DNA of 64,000 bases from Pseudomonas asgharzadehiana (GCF_019139815.1 NZ_CP077079.1:434001-498000), one strand, 5' to 3'. Counted from the first letter of the stretch, positions 38,106 through 48,460 are shown. Notes: generated by a model not told the origin, from the sequence alone. Numbers and translations are program-made.

Positions 38106-39910
38106 ACACTGCGGTCCTCGGACGGTTGCAGACTCACGCCCGGCGAGCCGGCACGCAATTTCAACGTTAATAGCGCACCGCCTTCCTTGTGGTTGGCGAA
38201 CAGCAATTCACCGCCAAACGCACGCATCAGCGTTTCACAGATCGCCAGGCCCAGCCCCAGGCCCTGGGTGCGCGTCTTGGTGGTGTAGAACGGCTCGCTG
38301 GCGCGGCCCAGCGCTTCCATGCAAAAGCCTGGGCCGTTGTCGCGAATGTACAGGTTGACGCCCTGTGCGGTGGTTTCGGCACTCAGCCACAGTTTGCGTG
38401 GCGGGCCTTTTTCGGTGAGCGCATCGAGGGCGTTGGCCAGCAGGTTGCCCAGCACCTGGCGCAAGCGGGTTTCGCCGGCTTGCACCCATAAGGTCGCCTC
38501 CGGCAGATCGCGGATCAGTTCCACTTCCATCGACCGCCGGCGCTTGGCCAGCAACGCCAGCGCATCGTCCAGCGCTGGTTGCAGCGCCACACTCTCCGGT
38601 GCGTGCCGGTCGCGACGGGCAAAGGCACGCAGGTGAGCGATGATCGAGGCCATGCGCCCGGTCAATTCGCTGATCAGCTTGAGATTGCCCCGCGCATCGG
38701 CGGTGCGTTCATGGTCGAGCAGGATCTCGGCGTTTTCCGCATAACTGCGAATCGCCGCCAGGGGCTGGTTGAGTTCGTGGCTGATGCTCGCCGACATGGT
38801 GCCCAGCGCCGACAGTTTGCCGGCCTGTACCAGGTCATCCTGGGCGCGCACCAATTCTTGCTGGGCGTGTTCGCGCTCCAGCACTTCCTGTTTGAGCCGC
38901 CGGTTCAGGCCTTCGAGGTCGCTGGTTCGCTCGGCCACGCGCATTTCCAACTCGCGCCGGGCCTTGGCTTCGAAGGCGATGCGTTCCAGGTAGTGGCGAC
39001 GGCGCTGCATCAGCAGGCCCAGCAGCAACATCAACACCAACAGTGTCGCGCCGCCCACGGCAACCACGGTGCGCACGGGGCGGCTGATCAAGGATTGCGG
39101 CGCCAGGATCTCCACGTTCCAGCCGGTCTCGGCGATGGCGGTGGATTGGCGCAGCCAGGCGGTGCCGCTCAGGTTCAGCGGCTGCGGGTCGCGGGTTGGG
39201 TAGGGCTGGATCGCAATGATGGCCTGGCGCTCTTCGGCGGTCAGCGGCCGGGTGGCGCGAAAGCGCCATTGTGGGCGCGAGGTGAGGATCACTACGCCGT
39301 TGTGGTCGGTGACCAGCAGTTGTTCCGGGGTATTGCCCCACAGGCTTTCGGTGTGGTCCAGGTCGACCTTGACCACCAGCACGCCGATGATCGTGTCACC
39401 CTCGCGCACGGCGGCGGCGAAGAAGTAGCCGCGTTTGGCCGACGTGGTGCCCAGGCCGAAAAACCGCCCCAGGCGCCCGGCCATGGCTTCGCTGAAGTAC
39501 GGGCGGAACGAGAAGTTGCGCCCGACGAAGCTGTCCTGTTTATCCCAGTTGGAGGCGGCGAGGGTCTTGCCGGTGGTGTCCATCAGGTACATCACTTCTA
39601 CCCCGGCCTGGGCGGCAACGTCCTTGAGCAACTGGTTGGCGTTGGCCAGGTGGGTGCTGACGTGCGGCGCATCCAGGGCGGTGCGCAGGGCGGGCAAGTC
39701 ACCGAGGATCTGCGGCAGCACTTCATAGCGATGCAGTGTGCCCAGCAGGTTGGCCACGTACAGGTCGAGAGTCTGGCGGTTTTGCCCGGCCAGTTCGCTG
39801 CGGTAGTAGCGCTCGGCCAAATGCTCCAGCGGCCACAACAGCGGTGCCAGGCACAGCGCCAACAGAGCAAGGCTGCGCCAGCGGGGTCTTCGCGCAAGGG
39901 ATGGAGTCAT
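38102..39910 (-). CDS. dctB: C4-dicarboxylate sensor kinase DctB
   Basis: A 602-residue membrane sensor kinase. N-terminal membrane segment (about 12-30), a periplasmic double-PAS (dCACHE-like) region of about 250 residues with NWDKQDSFVGRNFSFRPYF and RGYFFAAAV, second membrane segment (TVVAVGGATLLVLMLLLGLL), coiled coil, H-box SISHELNQPLAAIRSYAENA, and ATPase G-boxes (DNGPGF, TQGLGLGLAI). It senses succinate, fumarate or malate and phosphorylates DctD. Confidence 0.93.
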   Translation of the reverse strand: MTPSLARRPRWRSLALLALCLAPLLWPLEHLAERYYRSELAGQNRQTLDLYVANLLGTLHRYEVLPQILGDLPALRTALDAPHVSTHLANANQLLKDVAAQAGVEVMYLMDTTGKTLAASNWDKQDSFVGRNFSFRPYFSEAMAGRLGRFFGLGTTSAKRGYFFAAAVREGDTIIGVLVVKVDLDHTESLWGNTPEQLLVTDHNGVVILTSRPQWRFRATRPLTAEERQAIIAIQPYPTRDPQPLNLSGTAWLRQSTAIAETGWNVEILAPQSLISRPVRTVVAVGGATLLVLMLLLGLLMQRRRHYLERIAFEAKARRELEMRVAERTSDLEGLNRRLKQEVLEREHAQQELVRAQDDLVQAGKLSALGTMSASISHELNQPLAAIRSYAENAEILLDHERTADARGNLKLISELTGRMASIIAHLRAFARRDRHAPESVALQPALDDALALLAKRRRSMEVELIRDLPEATLWVQAGETRLRQVLGNLLANALDALTEKGPPRKLWLSAETTAQGVNLYIRDNGPGFCMEALGRASEPFYTTKTRTQGLGLGLAICETLMRAFGGELLFANHKEGGALLTLKLRAGSPGVSLQPSEDRSV

Positions 39911-39946
39911 GGGAGTCGTGCGCCTGGGGGTACAGGCGCATTATGC

Positions 39947-40828
39947 CTAGTGCTGTTGTGTAAGACACTCGCGCAATGCGTCTTGCCACTGCGGCTGGCT
40001 GACGTGCCATTGCTGTTGCAGGCGGCTGCAATCGAGGCGTGAGTTCAGTGGGCGCCGGGCCGGCGTTGGGTAAGCGCTGGAGGGGATCGCTTGCAGTTCG
40101 GCGCAGGCCTTGCCCTCGGTGCGTAAATGCTCGCCAATCGCCTGGGCGAAACCGAACCATGAGGTTTCACCCTGGGCGCTCAGGTGATAAACGCCCCATT
40201 CGCCGGCCTCGCCGGCCCGCCAACGTTCGATCAACGCACGGGTGCTGGCGGCAATGGTCCCGGCCCAGGTCGGCGCGCCGATCTGGTCGGCGACGATGCG
40301 CATTTGCGGTTTTTCCTGCAGCAGGCGCTGCATGGTCAGCAGGAAGTTTTTACCGTGGTTGGAATAGACCCAACTGGTGCGCAGAATCAGATATTCGCCC
40401 CCCACCGCCGCAATCGCCTGCTCACCCGCCAGTTTGCTTTGCCCATAGACCCCCAAGGGGTTGGGTGTGTCGGCTTCGGTGTAGGGCGCGGGTTTGCTGC
40501 CGTCGAACACGTAGTCGGTGGAGTAATGGATCAGCGGGATGCCCAGGGCCTTGGCCTCTTCAGCCAATACACCAGGGGCGATGGCGTTGATGGCGAAAGC
40601 GGCGTCTGGTTCGCTTTCGGCTTGGTCGACCGCCGTGTGCGCGGCAGCGTTGATGATCAGGTCGGGGCGGTGGGTGCGTATCTGCCGGCGGATCTGGTCG
40701 GCGTCGGCCAGGTCGAGTTGGTCGCTACCCAGCACGATCAACTCGCCCACGCCTTGGAGCTGCTGTTGCAGCGCCCGGGAGACTTGGCCGTGCCGGCCGG
40801 TGATGAGGATCTTCAAAGGGGGCGTCAT
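39947..40828 (-). CDS. rmlD: dTDP-4-dehydrorhamnose reductase RmlD
   Basis: A 293-residue extended SDR making dTDP-L-rhamnose from the 4-keto sugar. The NAD(P) motif is ITGRHGQVSRAL; the catalytic Tyr-Lys is in NPLGVYGQSKLAGE. Last gene of rmlBACD, overlapping rmlC by four bases. dTDP-L-rhamnose supplies rhamnolipid or LPS/exopolysaccharide sugars. Confidence 0.95.
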   Translation of the reverse strand: MTPPLKILITGRHGQVSRALQQQLQGVGELIVLGSDQLDLADADQIRRQIRTHRPDLIINAAAHTAVDQAESEPDAAFAINAIAPGVLAEEAKALGIPLIHYSTDYVFDGSKPAPYTEADTPNPLGVYGQSKLAGEQAIAAVGGEYLILRTSWVYSNHGKNFLLTMQRLLQEKPQMRIVADQIGAPTWAGTIAASTRALIERWRAGEAGEWGVYHLSAQGETSWFGFAQAIGEHLRTEGKACAELQAIPSSAYPTPARRPLNSRLDCSRLQQQWHVSQPQWQDALRECLTQQH

Positions 40829-41370
40829 GGGAAAAGGTCGGCTTCCTTCAGCAATTTGCCGGCTTGGTCTTTCGCCGACAGTTGCGGTGTCTCGGTGAGC
40901 TGCCAGTCGATGGCCAGCGCCGGGTCATTCCAAAGGATGCAGCGCTCGGCGCTCGGCTGATAGTAGTCGGTGGTTTTGTACAGGAACTCGGCGGCGTCGC
41001 TCAGCACCACAAACCCATGCGCGAAGCCTTCCGGCACCCAGAGCTGGCGGTTGTTCTGCGCCGACAGGCGCACGCCTACCCACTGGCCGAAGTGAGGTGA
41101 ACGGCGGCGTATGTCCACAGCCACGTCCAGCACTTCCCCGGCGATGACCCGCACCAATTTGCCCTGGGTGTGTTCCAGTTGGTAATGCAGCCCGCGCAGT
41201 ACGCCTTTTTGCGAGCGCGAATGGTTGTCCTGCACGAAGTCGCGTTTGAGCCCGGTCGCGGCTTCAAATGCACGGGCGTTGAAGCTCTCGTAGAAAAACC
41301 CACGCTCATCCCCGAACACTTTGGGTTCCAGGATCAGCACGCCGGGCAGTGAGGTTTCAACGACGTTCAC
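40825..41370 (-). CDS. rmlC: dTDP-4-dehydrorhamnose 3,5-epimerase RmlC
   Basis: A 181-residue cupin epimerase. Family motifs [17 protein letters not shown] (catalytic His) and [13 protein letters not shown] are intact. It overlaps rmlA and rmlD by four bases on either side. Confidence 0.96.
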   Translation of the reverse strand: MNVVETSLPGVLILEPKVFGDERGFFYESFNARAFEAATGLKRDFVQDNHSRSQKGVLRGLHYQLEHTQGKLVRVIAGEVLDVAVDIRRRSPHFGQWVGVRLSAQNNRQLWVPEGFAHGFVVLSDAAEFLYKTTDYYQPSAERCILWNDPALAIDWQLTETPQLSAKDQAGKLLKEADLFP

Positions 41371-42242
41371 TGTTTGTCTCCAGCCAGCGCGTACAGGTAT
41401 TGGCCATAACCGGTTTTGCCGAAGTATTTGGCACGTTCCAGCAGGTGGTCGCGGTCGATCCAGCTATTTTCATAGGCGATTTCTTCGAGGCAGGCGACTT
41501 TCAGGCCCTGGCGATGCTCGATGGTCTGCACGTACTGCGAAGCTTCCAGCAGGCTGTCGTGGGTGCCGGTATCGAGCCAGGCAAAGCCACGGCCGAAGCG
41601 TTCTACATGCAGGTCGCCGCGCTTGAGATAAGCATTGTTGATATCGGTGATTTCCAGCTCGCCACGAGGTGAGGGCTTGACCGCCTTGGCGATCTGGATC
41701 ACGTCGTTGTCGTAGAAATACAGGCCGGTCACGGCATAGCTGGACTTGGGCTGGGCCGGTTTTTCTTCAATCGACAGGGCGCGGCCTTCGCTGTCGAAGT
41801 CGATCACACCGAAGCGCTCCGGGTCCTTGACCCAATAGCCGAAAACCGTAGCCCCCGAAGGCCGCTTGGCCGCGCCCAACAACTGCTCGCCAAAATGCTG
41901 ACCGTGGAAGATGTTATCGCCCAGGATCAGGCACACCGGATCATCACCGATAAATTCTTCGCCAATGATAAACGCCTGCGCCAGACCATCCGGCGTCGGC
42001 TGTTCGGCATAGCTGAAACGCACGCCAAACTGGCTGCCATCACCCAGCAGGTTGCGATATTGCGGCAGGTCCAGCGGCGTGGAGATCACCAGGATGTCCT
42101 TGATTCCGGCGAGCATCAGCACCGAAATCGGGTAATAGATCATCGGCTTGTCATACACCGGCAGCAGTTGCTTGGACACACCCAGGGTAATGGGGTGCAA
42201 ACGGGTGCCGGAGCCGCCCGCCAATACGATTCCCTTCATCAT
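41367..42242 (-). CDS. rmlA: Glucose-1-phosphate thymidylyltransferase RmlA
   Basis: A 291-residue nucleotidyltransferase joining dTTP and glucose-1-phosphate. The signature [20 protein letters not shown] is at the N-terminus, with [12 protein letters not shown] and LGDNIFHG downstream. Start placed at ATG 42242 (MMKGIV), where it overlaps the rmlB stop as ATGA; ATG 42239 is equally possible. Normally feedback-inhibited by dTDP-rhamnose. Confidence 0.96.
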   Translation of the reverse strand: MMKGIVLAGGSGTRLHPITLGVSKQLLPVYDKPMIYYPISVLMLAGIKDILVISTPLDLPQYRNLLGDGSQFGVRFSYAEQPTPDGLAQAFIIGEEFIGDDPVCLILGDNIFHGQHFGEQLLGAAKRPSGATVFGYWVKDPERFGVIDFDSEGRALSIEEKPAQPKSSYAVTGLYFYDNDVIQIAKAVKPSPRGELEITDINNAYLKRGDLHVERFGRGFAWLDTGTHDSLLEASQYVQTIEHRQGLKVACLEEIAYENSWIDRDHLLERAKYFGKTGYGQYLYALAGDKQ

Positions 42243-43321
42243 GCAATCAAATCCTTCATATCGGTGTTGCCCAAACGTTCGCCCTGATAACTGCCGTCCT
42301 GGACCCTGCGGCACCATTCCAGGTTATCCAGATACCACTGCACGGTCTTGCGCAGGCCGGTTTCGAAGGTCTCTTGCGGGACCCAGCCCAATTCACGTTC
42401 GATCTTGCTGGCATCGATCGCATAACGCTGATCGTGGCCGGGACGATCCTTGACGAAGGTGATCAGGTCGCTGAATTTTTCGACACCGGCCGGCCGCTGC
42501 GGCGCCAGCTCTTCCAGCAGGCCGCAGATGCTACGTACTACGTCGATGTTCTTTTGCTCGTTGTGGCCGCCGATGTTGTAGGTTTCGCCGACGACACCTT
42601 CGGTGACCACTTTAAGCAGCGCGCGGGCGTGGTCCTCGACGAACAGCCAGTCACGTACCTGCAAACCATCACCGTAGACCGGCAATGGCTTGCCCGCGAG
42701 GGCGTTGAGGATCACCAGCGGGATCAGTTTTTCGGGGAAGTGGAACGGCCCGTAGTTGTTCGAGCAGTTGGTCAGCAGCACCGGCAGGCCATAGGTGCGT
42801 TGCCAGGCACGCACCAGGTGGTCGGACGCGGCCTTGCTCGCCGAATAGGGTGAGCTGGGGGCGTAGGGCGTGGTTTCGGTGAACAGATCATCCACGCCGT
42901 GCAGGTCGCCATACACCTCGTCGGTGGAGATGTGATGGAAGCGGAAGGCGCTCTTGGCCGGCTCTGCCAACGTAAGCCAATAAGCGCGCGTGGCCTCAAG
43001 CAGGCTGTAGGTGCCGACAATATTGGTCTGGATAAAGTCCGACGGGCCGTCAATCGAACGGTCGACGTGGGACTCGGCGGCCAAGTGCATGATGGCCTGT
43101 GGCTCAAAGCGCGCAAGCACCGCGCTGACGGCCGCCTGATCGATGATATCGGCCTTGACGAACTCATAACGGCTATCGGCGGCGACGCTGACCAGCGACT
43201 CCAGGTTGCCGGCGTAGGTGAGTTTGTCCAGGTTAAGCACTTCGTGCTCGGTATGTTGGATCAGGTGGCGGATTAGGGCAGAGCCAATAAAACCGGCGCC
43301 ACCGGTGATGAGAATGCGCAT
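42239..43321 (-). CDS. rmlB: dTDP-glucose 4,6-dehydratase RmlB
   Basis: A 360-residue extended SDR converting dTDP-glucose to dTDP-4-keto-6-deoxyglucose. NAD motif [16 protein letters not shown] at the N-terminus, catalytic Thr/Asp/Glu in STDEVYGDL, and the YSASKA motif with Tyr and Lys. ATG 43321 gives the standard N-terminus MRILITGG; the open frame upstream to 43402 is not needed. First gene of rmlBACD. Confidence 0.96.
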   Translation of the reverse strand: MRILITGGAGFIGSALIRHLIQHTEHEVLNLDKLTYAGNLESLVSVAADSRYEFVKADIIDQAAVSAVLARFEPQAIMHLAAESHVDRSIDGPSDFIQTNIVGTYSLLEATRAYWLTLAEPAKSAFRFHHISTDEVYGDLHGVDDLFTETTPYAPSSPYSASKAASDHLVRAWQRTYGLPVLLTNCSNNYGPFHFPEKLIPLVILNALAGKPLPVYGDGLQVRDWLFVEDHARALLKVVTEGVVGETYNIGGHNEQKNIDVVRSICGLLEELAPQRPAGVEKFSDLITFVKDRPGHDQRYAIDASKIERELGWVPQETFETGLRKTVQWYLDNLEWCRRVQDGSYQGERLGNTDMKDLIA

Positions 43322-43472
43322 GTCGGAGGGCCTTTTCCTTAGACGTACTTGAAGCGAATGGGGCATAGCTTGAGTCGTGGAGCCCAGCTCTGCAAGAACC
43401 ATGTAAGTGGGGGTTGCCTAACGCCCCTGAACAATGGCGATATAGACGTCTAAAAAAACCGAGGTCGTCACA

Positions 43473-46373
43473 ATGCTGCTCGCCACGCTGATCCACCGTG
43501 CAAGCCTACCCAGCCCTCAGCTAGGCCCCGATCAGGCCGCTCAACTGCTTGCGCGGCACTACGGCCTTAGTGGCACTTTGCAGTCATTGGGCAGCCAGCA
43601 AGATCTCAATTACAAACTTGACAGCATTCAAGGCCGCTTTGTTCTGAAAATCTGCCGTGGCGATTATGCCGCTGCAGAGTTGCAGGCCCAGCACGCGGCG
43701 CTCAATGCGGTGCACGGCGTGCGCGTGCCCAAGGTCATCAAGGCCCTGAGCGGTGAGGAGCTACTGACACTGAGCGTCGGCGGCCAAACCCTGCACCTGC
43801 GGTTGTTGGACTATATCGACGGTCAGCCACTGACTCATCTGCCTCATCTGGGGCGTGATGTGATCGCTGCGTTCGGCGACCTCTGCGGCCGTATGAGCCA
43901 GGCATTGGCCGATTTTGAACACCCTGGCCTGGACCGCACCCTGCAATGGGACCCGCGCCACGCCCCGGAACTGATCACCCACTTATTGGCCACCCTGCAA
44001 AACCTGCCCCACCGCGCTGCGCTGGAGCAGGTGGCCGAGCAGGTTGAGGCGCGCGTAGGCCCTTTGGCGGATCGCCTGCCGTGGCAAGCGGTGCACATGG
44101 ACATCACCGACGACAACGTGGTGTGGCAGCGCGATGCTCAGCGGCGGTGGCAGTGGCAGGGCGTTATCGATTTTGGCGACCTGGTGCGCACGTGGCGCAT
44201 TGCCGACCTGTCGGTGACCTGTGCGGCCCTGCTGCACCATGCCGAAGGTGACCCCTTTGCCATCTTGCCGGCGATTCAGGCGTGCCACGCCATTACCCCC
44301 TTGCAACGCGAAGAGTTGCAGGTGCTGTGGCCGCTGATTGTCGCCCGCGCAGCGGTGCTGGTGCTGAGCAGCGAACAACAGCAACGTCTGGACCCGGACA
44401 ATGCCTATCTGTTGAAAAACGCCGACCATGAGTGGGAAATTTTCCATGTGGCGACATCGGTGCCGTTCGAGCTGATGGAGGCGGCGATTTTGCGCTGCGT
44501 GGGCGAGGCACTCGCGCCGATTGCCGATGAAGGCTTCGTGCCCTTGTTGCCGGGGCTGGTGGGGCGAGAATTCGCGCTGATCGACCTGGGGGTGCTCAGC
44601 CCGCATTTCGAAGCGGGCAATTGGGAGACGCCCGGTATCGACCATCGGTTATTGGACGAGGCGGCGGCAGTGCATGGGCTGGCGGCCAGTCGTTATGGCC
44701 AATACCGGCTGTCGCGCACCTGCCCGGACAGCGCCGCCGAGCCGGAAAGTTTCCCTCTTCACGTCGAGTTGCATGTGCCCCATGGGACGACCTTGGAAGC
44801 GCCCTTCGCCGGCACGTTGCGCCAGGACGCCGATGGCCTTGTGTGCGTGCAAGGCGTTGAGTTGAGCGTGCGTTTGCGCGGCGTGAAGACGGTATTGAAG
44901 CCCGGTTCGCTGCTGGTAAAAGGGCAAGCCCTGGGTGAGGTCCAGGCACCGCTGACCGTGCAACTGTGCCGTGCAGACCTGGAACCGCCGCTGTTTTGCA
45001 CGCCTTCCCGGGCGCAGGCCTGGCAGGCACTGTGCCCATCACCTTCGGCATTGCTCGGCCTGGCCTGTGACGCAGAGCCGGAGCTGGACGCCGACGTCCT
45101 GCTCGCGCGCCGCGACGCCAGCTTCGCCCGGTCACAGAAGCACTATTACGTCGACCCACCGCGCATCGAGCGCGGCTGGCGCAATCACCTGATCGACATG
45201 CAGGGCCGTTCCTACCTGGACATGCTCAACAACGTGGCGGTGCTGGGCCATGGCCACCCGCGCATGGCCGCGGTGGCGGCGCGGCAGTGGTCGCTGCTGA
45301 ACACTAACTCGCGGTTTCACTATGCCGCGATTGCCGAGTTCTCCGAGCGCTTGCTGGCGCTGGCACCCAAGGGCATGGACCGCGTGTTTCTGGTCAACAG
45401 CGGCACCGAGGCCAATGACCTGGCCATCCGCCTGGCCTGGGCCTACAGCGGCGGGCGCGACATGCTCAGCGTGCTGGAGGCATACCACGGTTGGTCGGTG
45501 GCGGCGGATGCGGTGTCCACCTCGATTGCCGACAACCCCCAGGCGCTGAGCAGTCGCCCGGACTGGGTGCATCCGGTGACCGCGCCGAATACCTATCGCG
45601 GCGAGTTTCGGGGGCCGGACAGTGCACCGGACTACGTACGAAGCGTGGAACACAACCTGGCGAAAGTGGCTGCGAGCAAGCGCCAATTGGCGGGGTTCAT
45701 CTGTGAGCCGGTGTATGGCAACGCGGGGGGGATCTCCCTGCCGCCAGGCTATTTGCATCAGGTGTATGAACGGGTCCGCGCCCAGGGCGGTGTGTGTATC
45801 GCCGATGAAGTGCAGGTGGGGTATGGCCGCATGGGGCACTTCTTCTGGGGTTTTGAAGAACAAGGCGTAGTGCCCGACATCATTACCATGGCCAAGGGCA
45901 TGGGCAACGGCCAGCCGTTGGGTGCGGTGATTACCCGGCGTGAAATCGCCGAAGCCTTGGAGGCCGAGGGGTATTTCTTCTCGTCATCGGGGGGCAGCCC
46001 GGTCAGTTGCCGGATCGGCATGGCGGTGCTGGATGTCATGGAAGAAGAAAAGCTGTGGGAAAACGCCCAAGTGGTTGGCGGGCATTTCAAGGCTCGGTTG
46101 CAAGCACTGATCGAGCGTCACCCGCTGGTGGGCGCGGTGCACGGGTCCGGCTTCTATCTGGGCCTGGAGCTGGTACGCGACCGGCAAATCCTGGAACCGG
46201 CCACCGAAGAGACCACGCTGCTGTGCGAGCGCCTGCGTGAGTTGGGAATCTTCATGCAGCCCACCGGCGATTATCTGAACATCCTCAAGATCAAGCCGCC
46301 GATGGTTACCTCTAAACGCAGCGTGGACTTCTTTGTCGACATGCTGTCGAAGGTGCTGGATGAACAACTGTAA
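43473..46373 (+). CDS. Three-domain fusion: APH-like kinase, lipoyl/M23-like module, class III PLP aminotransferase
   Basis: A 966-residue protein. Residues about 20-350 are an aminoglycoside-phosphotransferase-like kinase with HMDITDDNVVW (catalytic loop) and GVIDFGDL (DFG-like). About 380-510 is a beta-rich module resembling M23/lipoyl folds (APFAGTLRQDADGLVCVQGV). About 540-966 is a class III aminotransferase with the PLP lysine at K808 (MAKGMGNGQPLGA). Relatives of the last domain include the phospho-lyases acting on phosphoethanolamine and phospho-hydroxylysine. A kinase plus phospho-lyase could phosphorylate an amino alcohol and then eliminate phosphate. It precedes aguA with 121 bases between. 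Reaction unproven. Confidence 0.8.
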   Translation: MLLATLIHRASLPSPQLGPDQAAQLLARHYGLSGTLQSLGSQQDLNYKLDSIQGRFVLKICRGDYAAAELQAQHAALNAVHGVRVPKVIKALSGEELLTLSVGGQTLHLRLLDYIDGQPLTHLPHLGRDVIAAFGDLCGRMSQALADFEHPGLDRTLQWDPRHAPELITHLLATLQNLPHRAALEQVAEQVEARVGPLADRLPWQAVHMDITDDNVVWQRDAQRRWQWQGVIDFGDLVRTWRIADLSVTCAALLHHAEGDPFAILPAIQACHAITPLQREELQVLWPLIVARAAVLVLSSEQQQRLDPDNAYLLKNADHEWEIFHVATSVPFELMEAAILRCVGEALAPIADEGFVPLLPGLVGREFALIDLGVLSPHFEAGNWETPGIDHRLLDEAAAVHGLAASRYGQYRLSRTCPDSAAEPESFPLHVELHVPHGTTLEAPFAGTLRQDADGLVCVQGVELSVRLRGVKTVLKPGSLLVKGQALGEVQAPLTVQLCRADLEPPLFCTPSRAQAWQALCPSPSALLGLACDAEPELDADVLLARRDASFARSQKHYYVDPPRIERGWRNHLIDMQGRSYLDMLNNVAVLGHGHPRMAAVAARQWSLLNTNSRFHYAAIAEFSERLLALAPKGMDRVFLVNSGTEANDLAIRLAWAYSGGRDMLSVLEAYHGWSVAADAVSTSIADNPQALSSRPDWVHPVTAPNTYRGEFRGPDSAPDYVRSVEHNLAKVAASKRQLAGFICEPVYGNAGGISLPPGYLHQVYERVRAQGGVCIADEVQVGYGRMGHFFWGFEEQGVVPDIITMAKGMGNGQPLGAVITRREIAEALEAEGYFFSSSGGSPVSCRIGMAVLDVMEEEKLWENAQVVGGHFKARLQALIERHPLVGAVHGSGFYLGLELVRDRQILEPATEETTLLCERLRELGIFMQPTGDYLNILKIKPPMVTSKRSVDFFVDMLSKVLDEQL

Positions 46374-46494
46374 TTAATCGATTGTTATCGGTTATTGCTT
46401 GTCATATTTATCGATCATGCTCGTTGATCGCTTTTAAAGCCGATTTTTATCCGTTATAAAGTCGGCCTTTACCCCATTCGGAGTCTTGATCGCC

Positions 46495-47601
46495 ATGACC
46501 ACCCTGCACAGCACCCCCCGCGCCGATGGCTTTTATATGCCTGCCGAATGGGCGCCACAAACGCAAACCTGGATGATCTGGCCCGAGCGCCCGGACAACT
46601 GGCGCCTGGGCGGCAAGCCGGCGCAGGCGGCCCATGTGGCCGTGGCCAAGGCCATTGCGCGCTTCGAGCCGGTGACCGTGGCGGTTTCCGCCGGCCAATA
46701 CGAGAACGCCCGTGCGCGCTTGGACGTGCCGAATATCCGGGTGGTGGAAATGTCCAGCGATGACGCCTGGGTGCGTGACACCGGCCCGACCTTCGTGATC
46801 AACAACAGCGGCGAAGTGCGCGGCGTGAACTGGGATTTCAATGCCTGGGGCGGGTTTGATGGCGGCCTGTACGCGCCGTGGAACCGTGACTCGCAGGTGG
46901 GCGGCAAGATCCTCGAAATCGAACGCGCGCCGCGCTACCGCACCGAAGGCTTTGTGCTGGAGGGCGGCTCGATTCACGTCGACGGCGAAGGCACCCTGAT
47001 CACCACCGAAGAATGCCTGCTAAACCGCAATCGCAACCCGCATCTGGATCGTGCCAGCATCGAAGCGGTGTTGAGCGACAACCTGGCGGTGGACAAGATC
47101 ATCTGGCTGCCCGATGGCCTGTTCAATGACGAAACCGACGGTCATGTGGATAACTTCTGCTGCTACGTGCGTCCCGGCGAAGTGCTGCTGGCCTGGACTG
47201 ACGACCCGCAGGACCCGAACTACGCACGTTGCCATGCGGCCATGGATGTCCTGCAAAGCAGCACCGATGCACAGGGCCGCCCATTCACTGTGCATAAAAT
47301 GCCGATCCCTGGGCCGCTGTATGCCACTGAGCAAGAGTGTGCCGGCGTCGACCCGGTGGACGGCTCCCAAGAGCGCAACCCGAGCGTGCGCCTGGCGGGT
47401 TCCTATGTGAACTTCCTGATCGCCAATGGCGGCATCATCGCGCCAAGTTTCGACGACCCGTTGGACAGCGAGGCCAAGGCCATCCTGCAGAGGCTGTTCC
47501 CACAGCATGAAGTGGTGATGGTGCCGGGGCGTGAATTGTTACTGGGTGGCGGCAATATCCACTGCCTGACCCAACAACAGCCGGCCCCGCACAGAAACTG
47601 A
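46495..47601 (+). CDS. aguA: Agmatine deiminase AguA
   Basis: A 368-residue PPAD-fold enzyme converting agmatine to N-carbamoylputrescine plus ammonia. [13 protein letters not shown] region ([18 protein letters not shown]), DGHVDNFC with catalytic His, and the C-terminal [13 protein letters not shown] with the nucleophile Cys are present. ATG 46495 has GGAG 11 bases upstream and matches the P. aeruginosa length. The usual partner aguB is absent from the window. Confidence 0.95.
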   Translation: MTTLHSTPRADGFYMPAEWAPQTQTWMIWPERPDNWRLGGKPAQAAHVAVAKAIARFEPVTVAVSAGQYENARARLDVPNIRVVEMSSDDAWVRDTGPTFVINNSGEVRGVNWDFNAWGGFDGGLYAPWNRDSQVGGKILEIERAPRYRTEGFVLEGGSIHVDGEGTLITTEECLLNRNRNPHLDRASIEAVLSDNLAVDKIIWLPDGLFNDETDGHVDNFCCYVRPGEVLLAWTDDPQDPNYARCHAAMDVLQSSTDAQGRPFTVHKMPIPGPLYATEQECAGVDPVDGSQERNPSVRLAGSYVNFLIANGGIIAPSFDDPLDSEAKAILQRLFPQHEVVMVPGRELLLGGGNIHCLTQQQPAPHRN

Positions 47602-47662
47602 GTGCAGTTGTAACAGCGCCTTTCGTGTAACCGGGCGCTACTCGGTTTCAGCGCCTAAAGCA

Positions 47663-47695
47663 AGCCCGCGGCCCAGCACGGTCGCGGGCTTTTTT
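47663..47695 (+). terminator. Intrinsic terminator of aguA
   Basis: AGCCCGCG pairs with CGCGGGCT around a 12-base loop, followed by TTTTT. Confidence 0.85.
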
Positions 47696-47836
47696 GCGGC
47701 TGTATGCCTGCGAATACGGGACATTGGCATAGCTCTTGTATCGGTGATGCTCACAGTGGTTCAGGGGCATGACTGCGCGGTTCTGTCATAAACCTTGAGT
47801 AAGTTAGCCGCTCAAGCAGTAGGAGAGAGCGCTGAA

Positions 47837-48052
47837 ATGAACGCCGATATCAACCTGATGAATACCCGTACGTTCCACCCTTTGCGGGTCGACGGCGACG
47901 CGATCCAGGCGCTGGGGCTCTGGTTGAAGGAACACGGCTCGCGGCAGATCAGGCAGCAGCCCGATTTACGCAGCGTGATGAGTGAACGCTACCCGGTGGG
48001 GTTGTTCAGCGAGGATGAACTGCATGCGTTGTGTGACGTGTTGAAAAACTAG
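47837..48052 (+). CDS. Small conserved-looking hypothetical protein (71 residues)
   Basis: ATG 47837 is preceded by AGGAGAGAGC at a usable distance and opens MNADINLMNTRTFHPLRVDG. The 71-residue product has mixed charge, no membrane segment, and coding-like residue composition to the end (LFSEDELHALCDVLKN). It stands alone between the aguA terminator and a REPIN. I do not recognise the family; it may be a small Pseudomonas-specific cytoplasmic protein. Confidence 0.6.
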   Translation: MNADINLMNTRTFHPLRVDGDAIQALGLWLKEHGSRQIRQQPDLRSVMSERYPVGLFSEDELHALCDVLKN

Positions 48053-48070
48053 GCAACGCAGCTAACACCT

Positions 48071-48151
48071 GTGGGAGGGGCTCCGATTGCGGTCTGTCAG
48101 CCAAGTTTTCAGTAGCTGATCCACCGCAATCGGGAGCAAGCCCCCTCCCAC
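48071..48151. repeat. REPIN (paired inverted REPs, left arm diverged)
   Basis: GTGGGAGGGGCTCCGATTGC on the left and the inverted GCAATCGGGAGCAAGCCCCC, then TCCCAC, on the right, with about 40 bases between. The left arm has lost the CTTG core. Confidence 0.82.
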
Positions 48152-48342
48152 ATATTTGACGGGTGTGTCGCTTTTTAGAAACTGTAAGTACCTCAGCGCC
48201 GCCCGCACATCCCAGCCCTTCTGACGGAACCCGAGCAATCCTTTTCGAGCTTGGCATCCTGTAGGCCAATGTCGCTCAAGGCCAGAAAGGCTCTCAGCCA
48301 TTGCTTAGAATTAAATCGCCTAAATACAGACGATTCACGAAA

Positions 48343-48372
48343 TTGACACATAGTTCAACGCGCGACTAGGAT
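48343..48372 (+). promoter_or_regulatory. Sigma-70-like promoter upstream of the porin leader
   Basis: TTGACA (48343-48348), 18-base spacer, TAGGAT (48367-48372). The expected start near 48379 lies about 40 bases before a strong terminator. Confidence 0.5.
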
Positions 48373-48418
48373 TGCGCCCAACGCCTGTGGCTAACAGCCA
48401 TGACTCATCCAATAAGAA

Positions 48419-48460
48419 AAGGCCCGCGGCATGTTCAGTCGTCCGCGGGCCTTCTTTTTT
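48419..48460 (+). terminator. Strong terminator inside the oprD-type leader
   Basis: GGCCCGCGG at 48421-48429 pairs with CCGCGGGCC at 48443-48451 and is followed by TTCTTTTTT. It stands between a promoter-like element and the porin start, so it either ends a short RNA or attenuates porin transcription. Confidence 0.85.

Noticed and set aside
48062-48301. 79-codon minus-strand frame upstream of the porin leader
   Set aside because: It runs through the REPIN for nearly half of its length and has no clear ribosome site. It could be a gene remnant but support is too thin.
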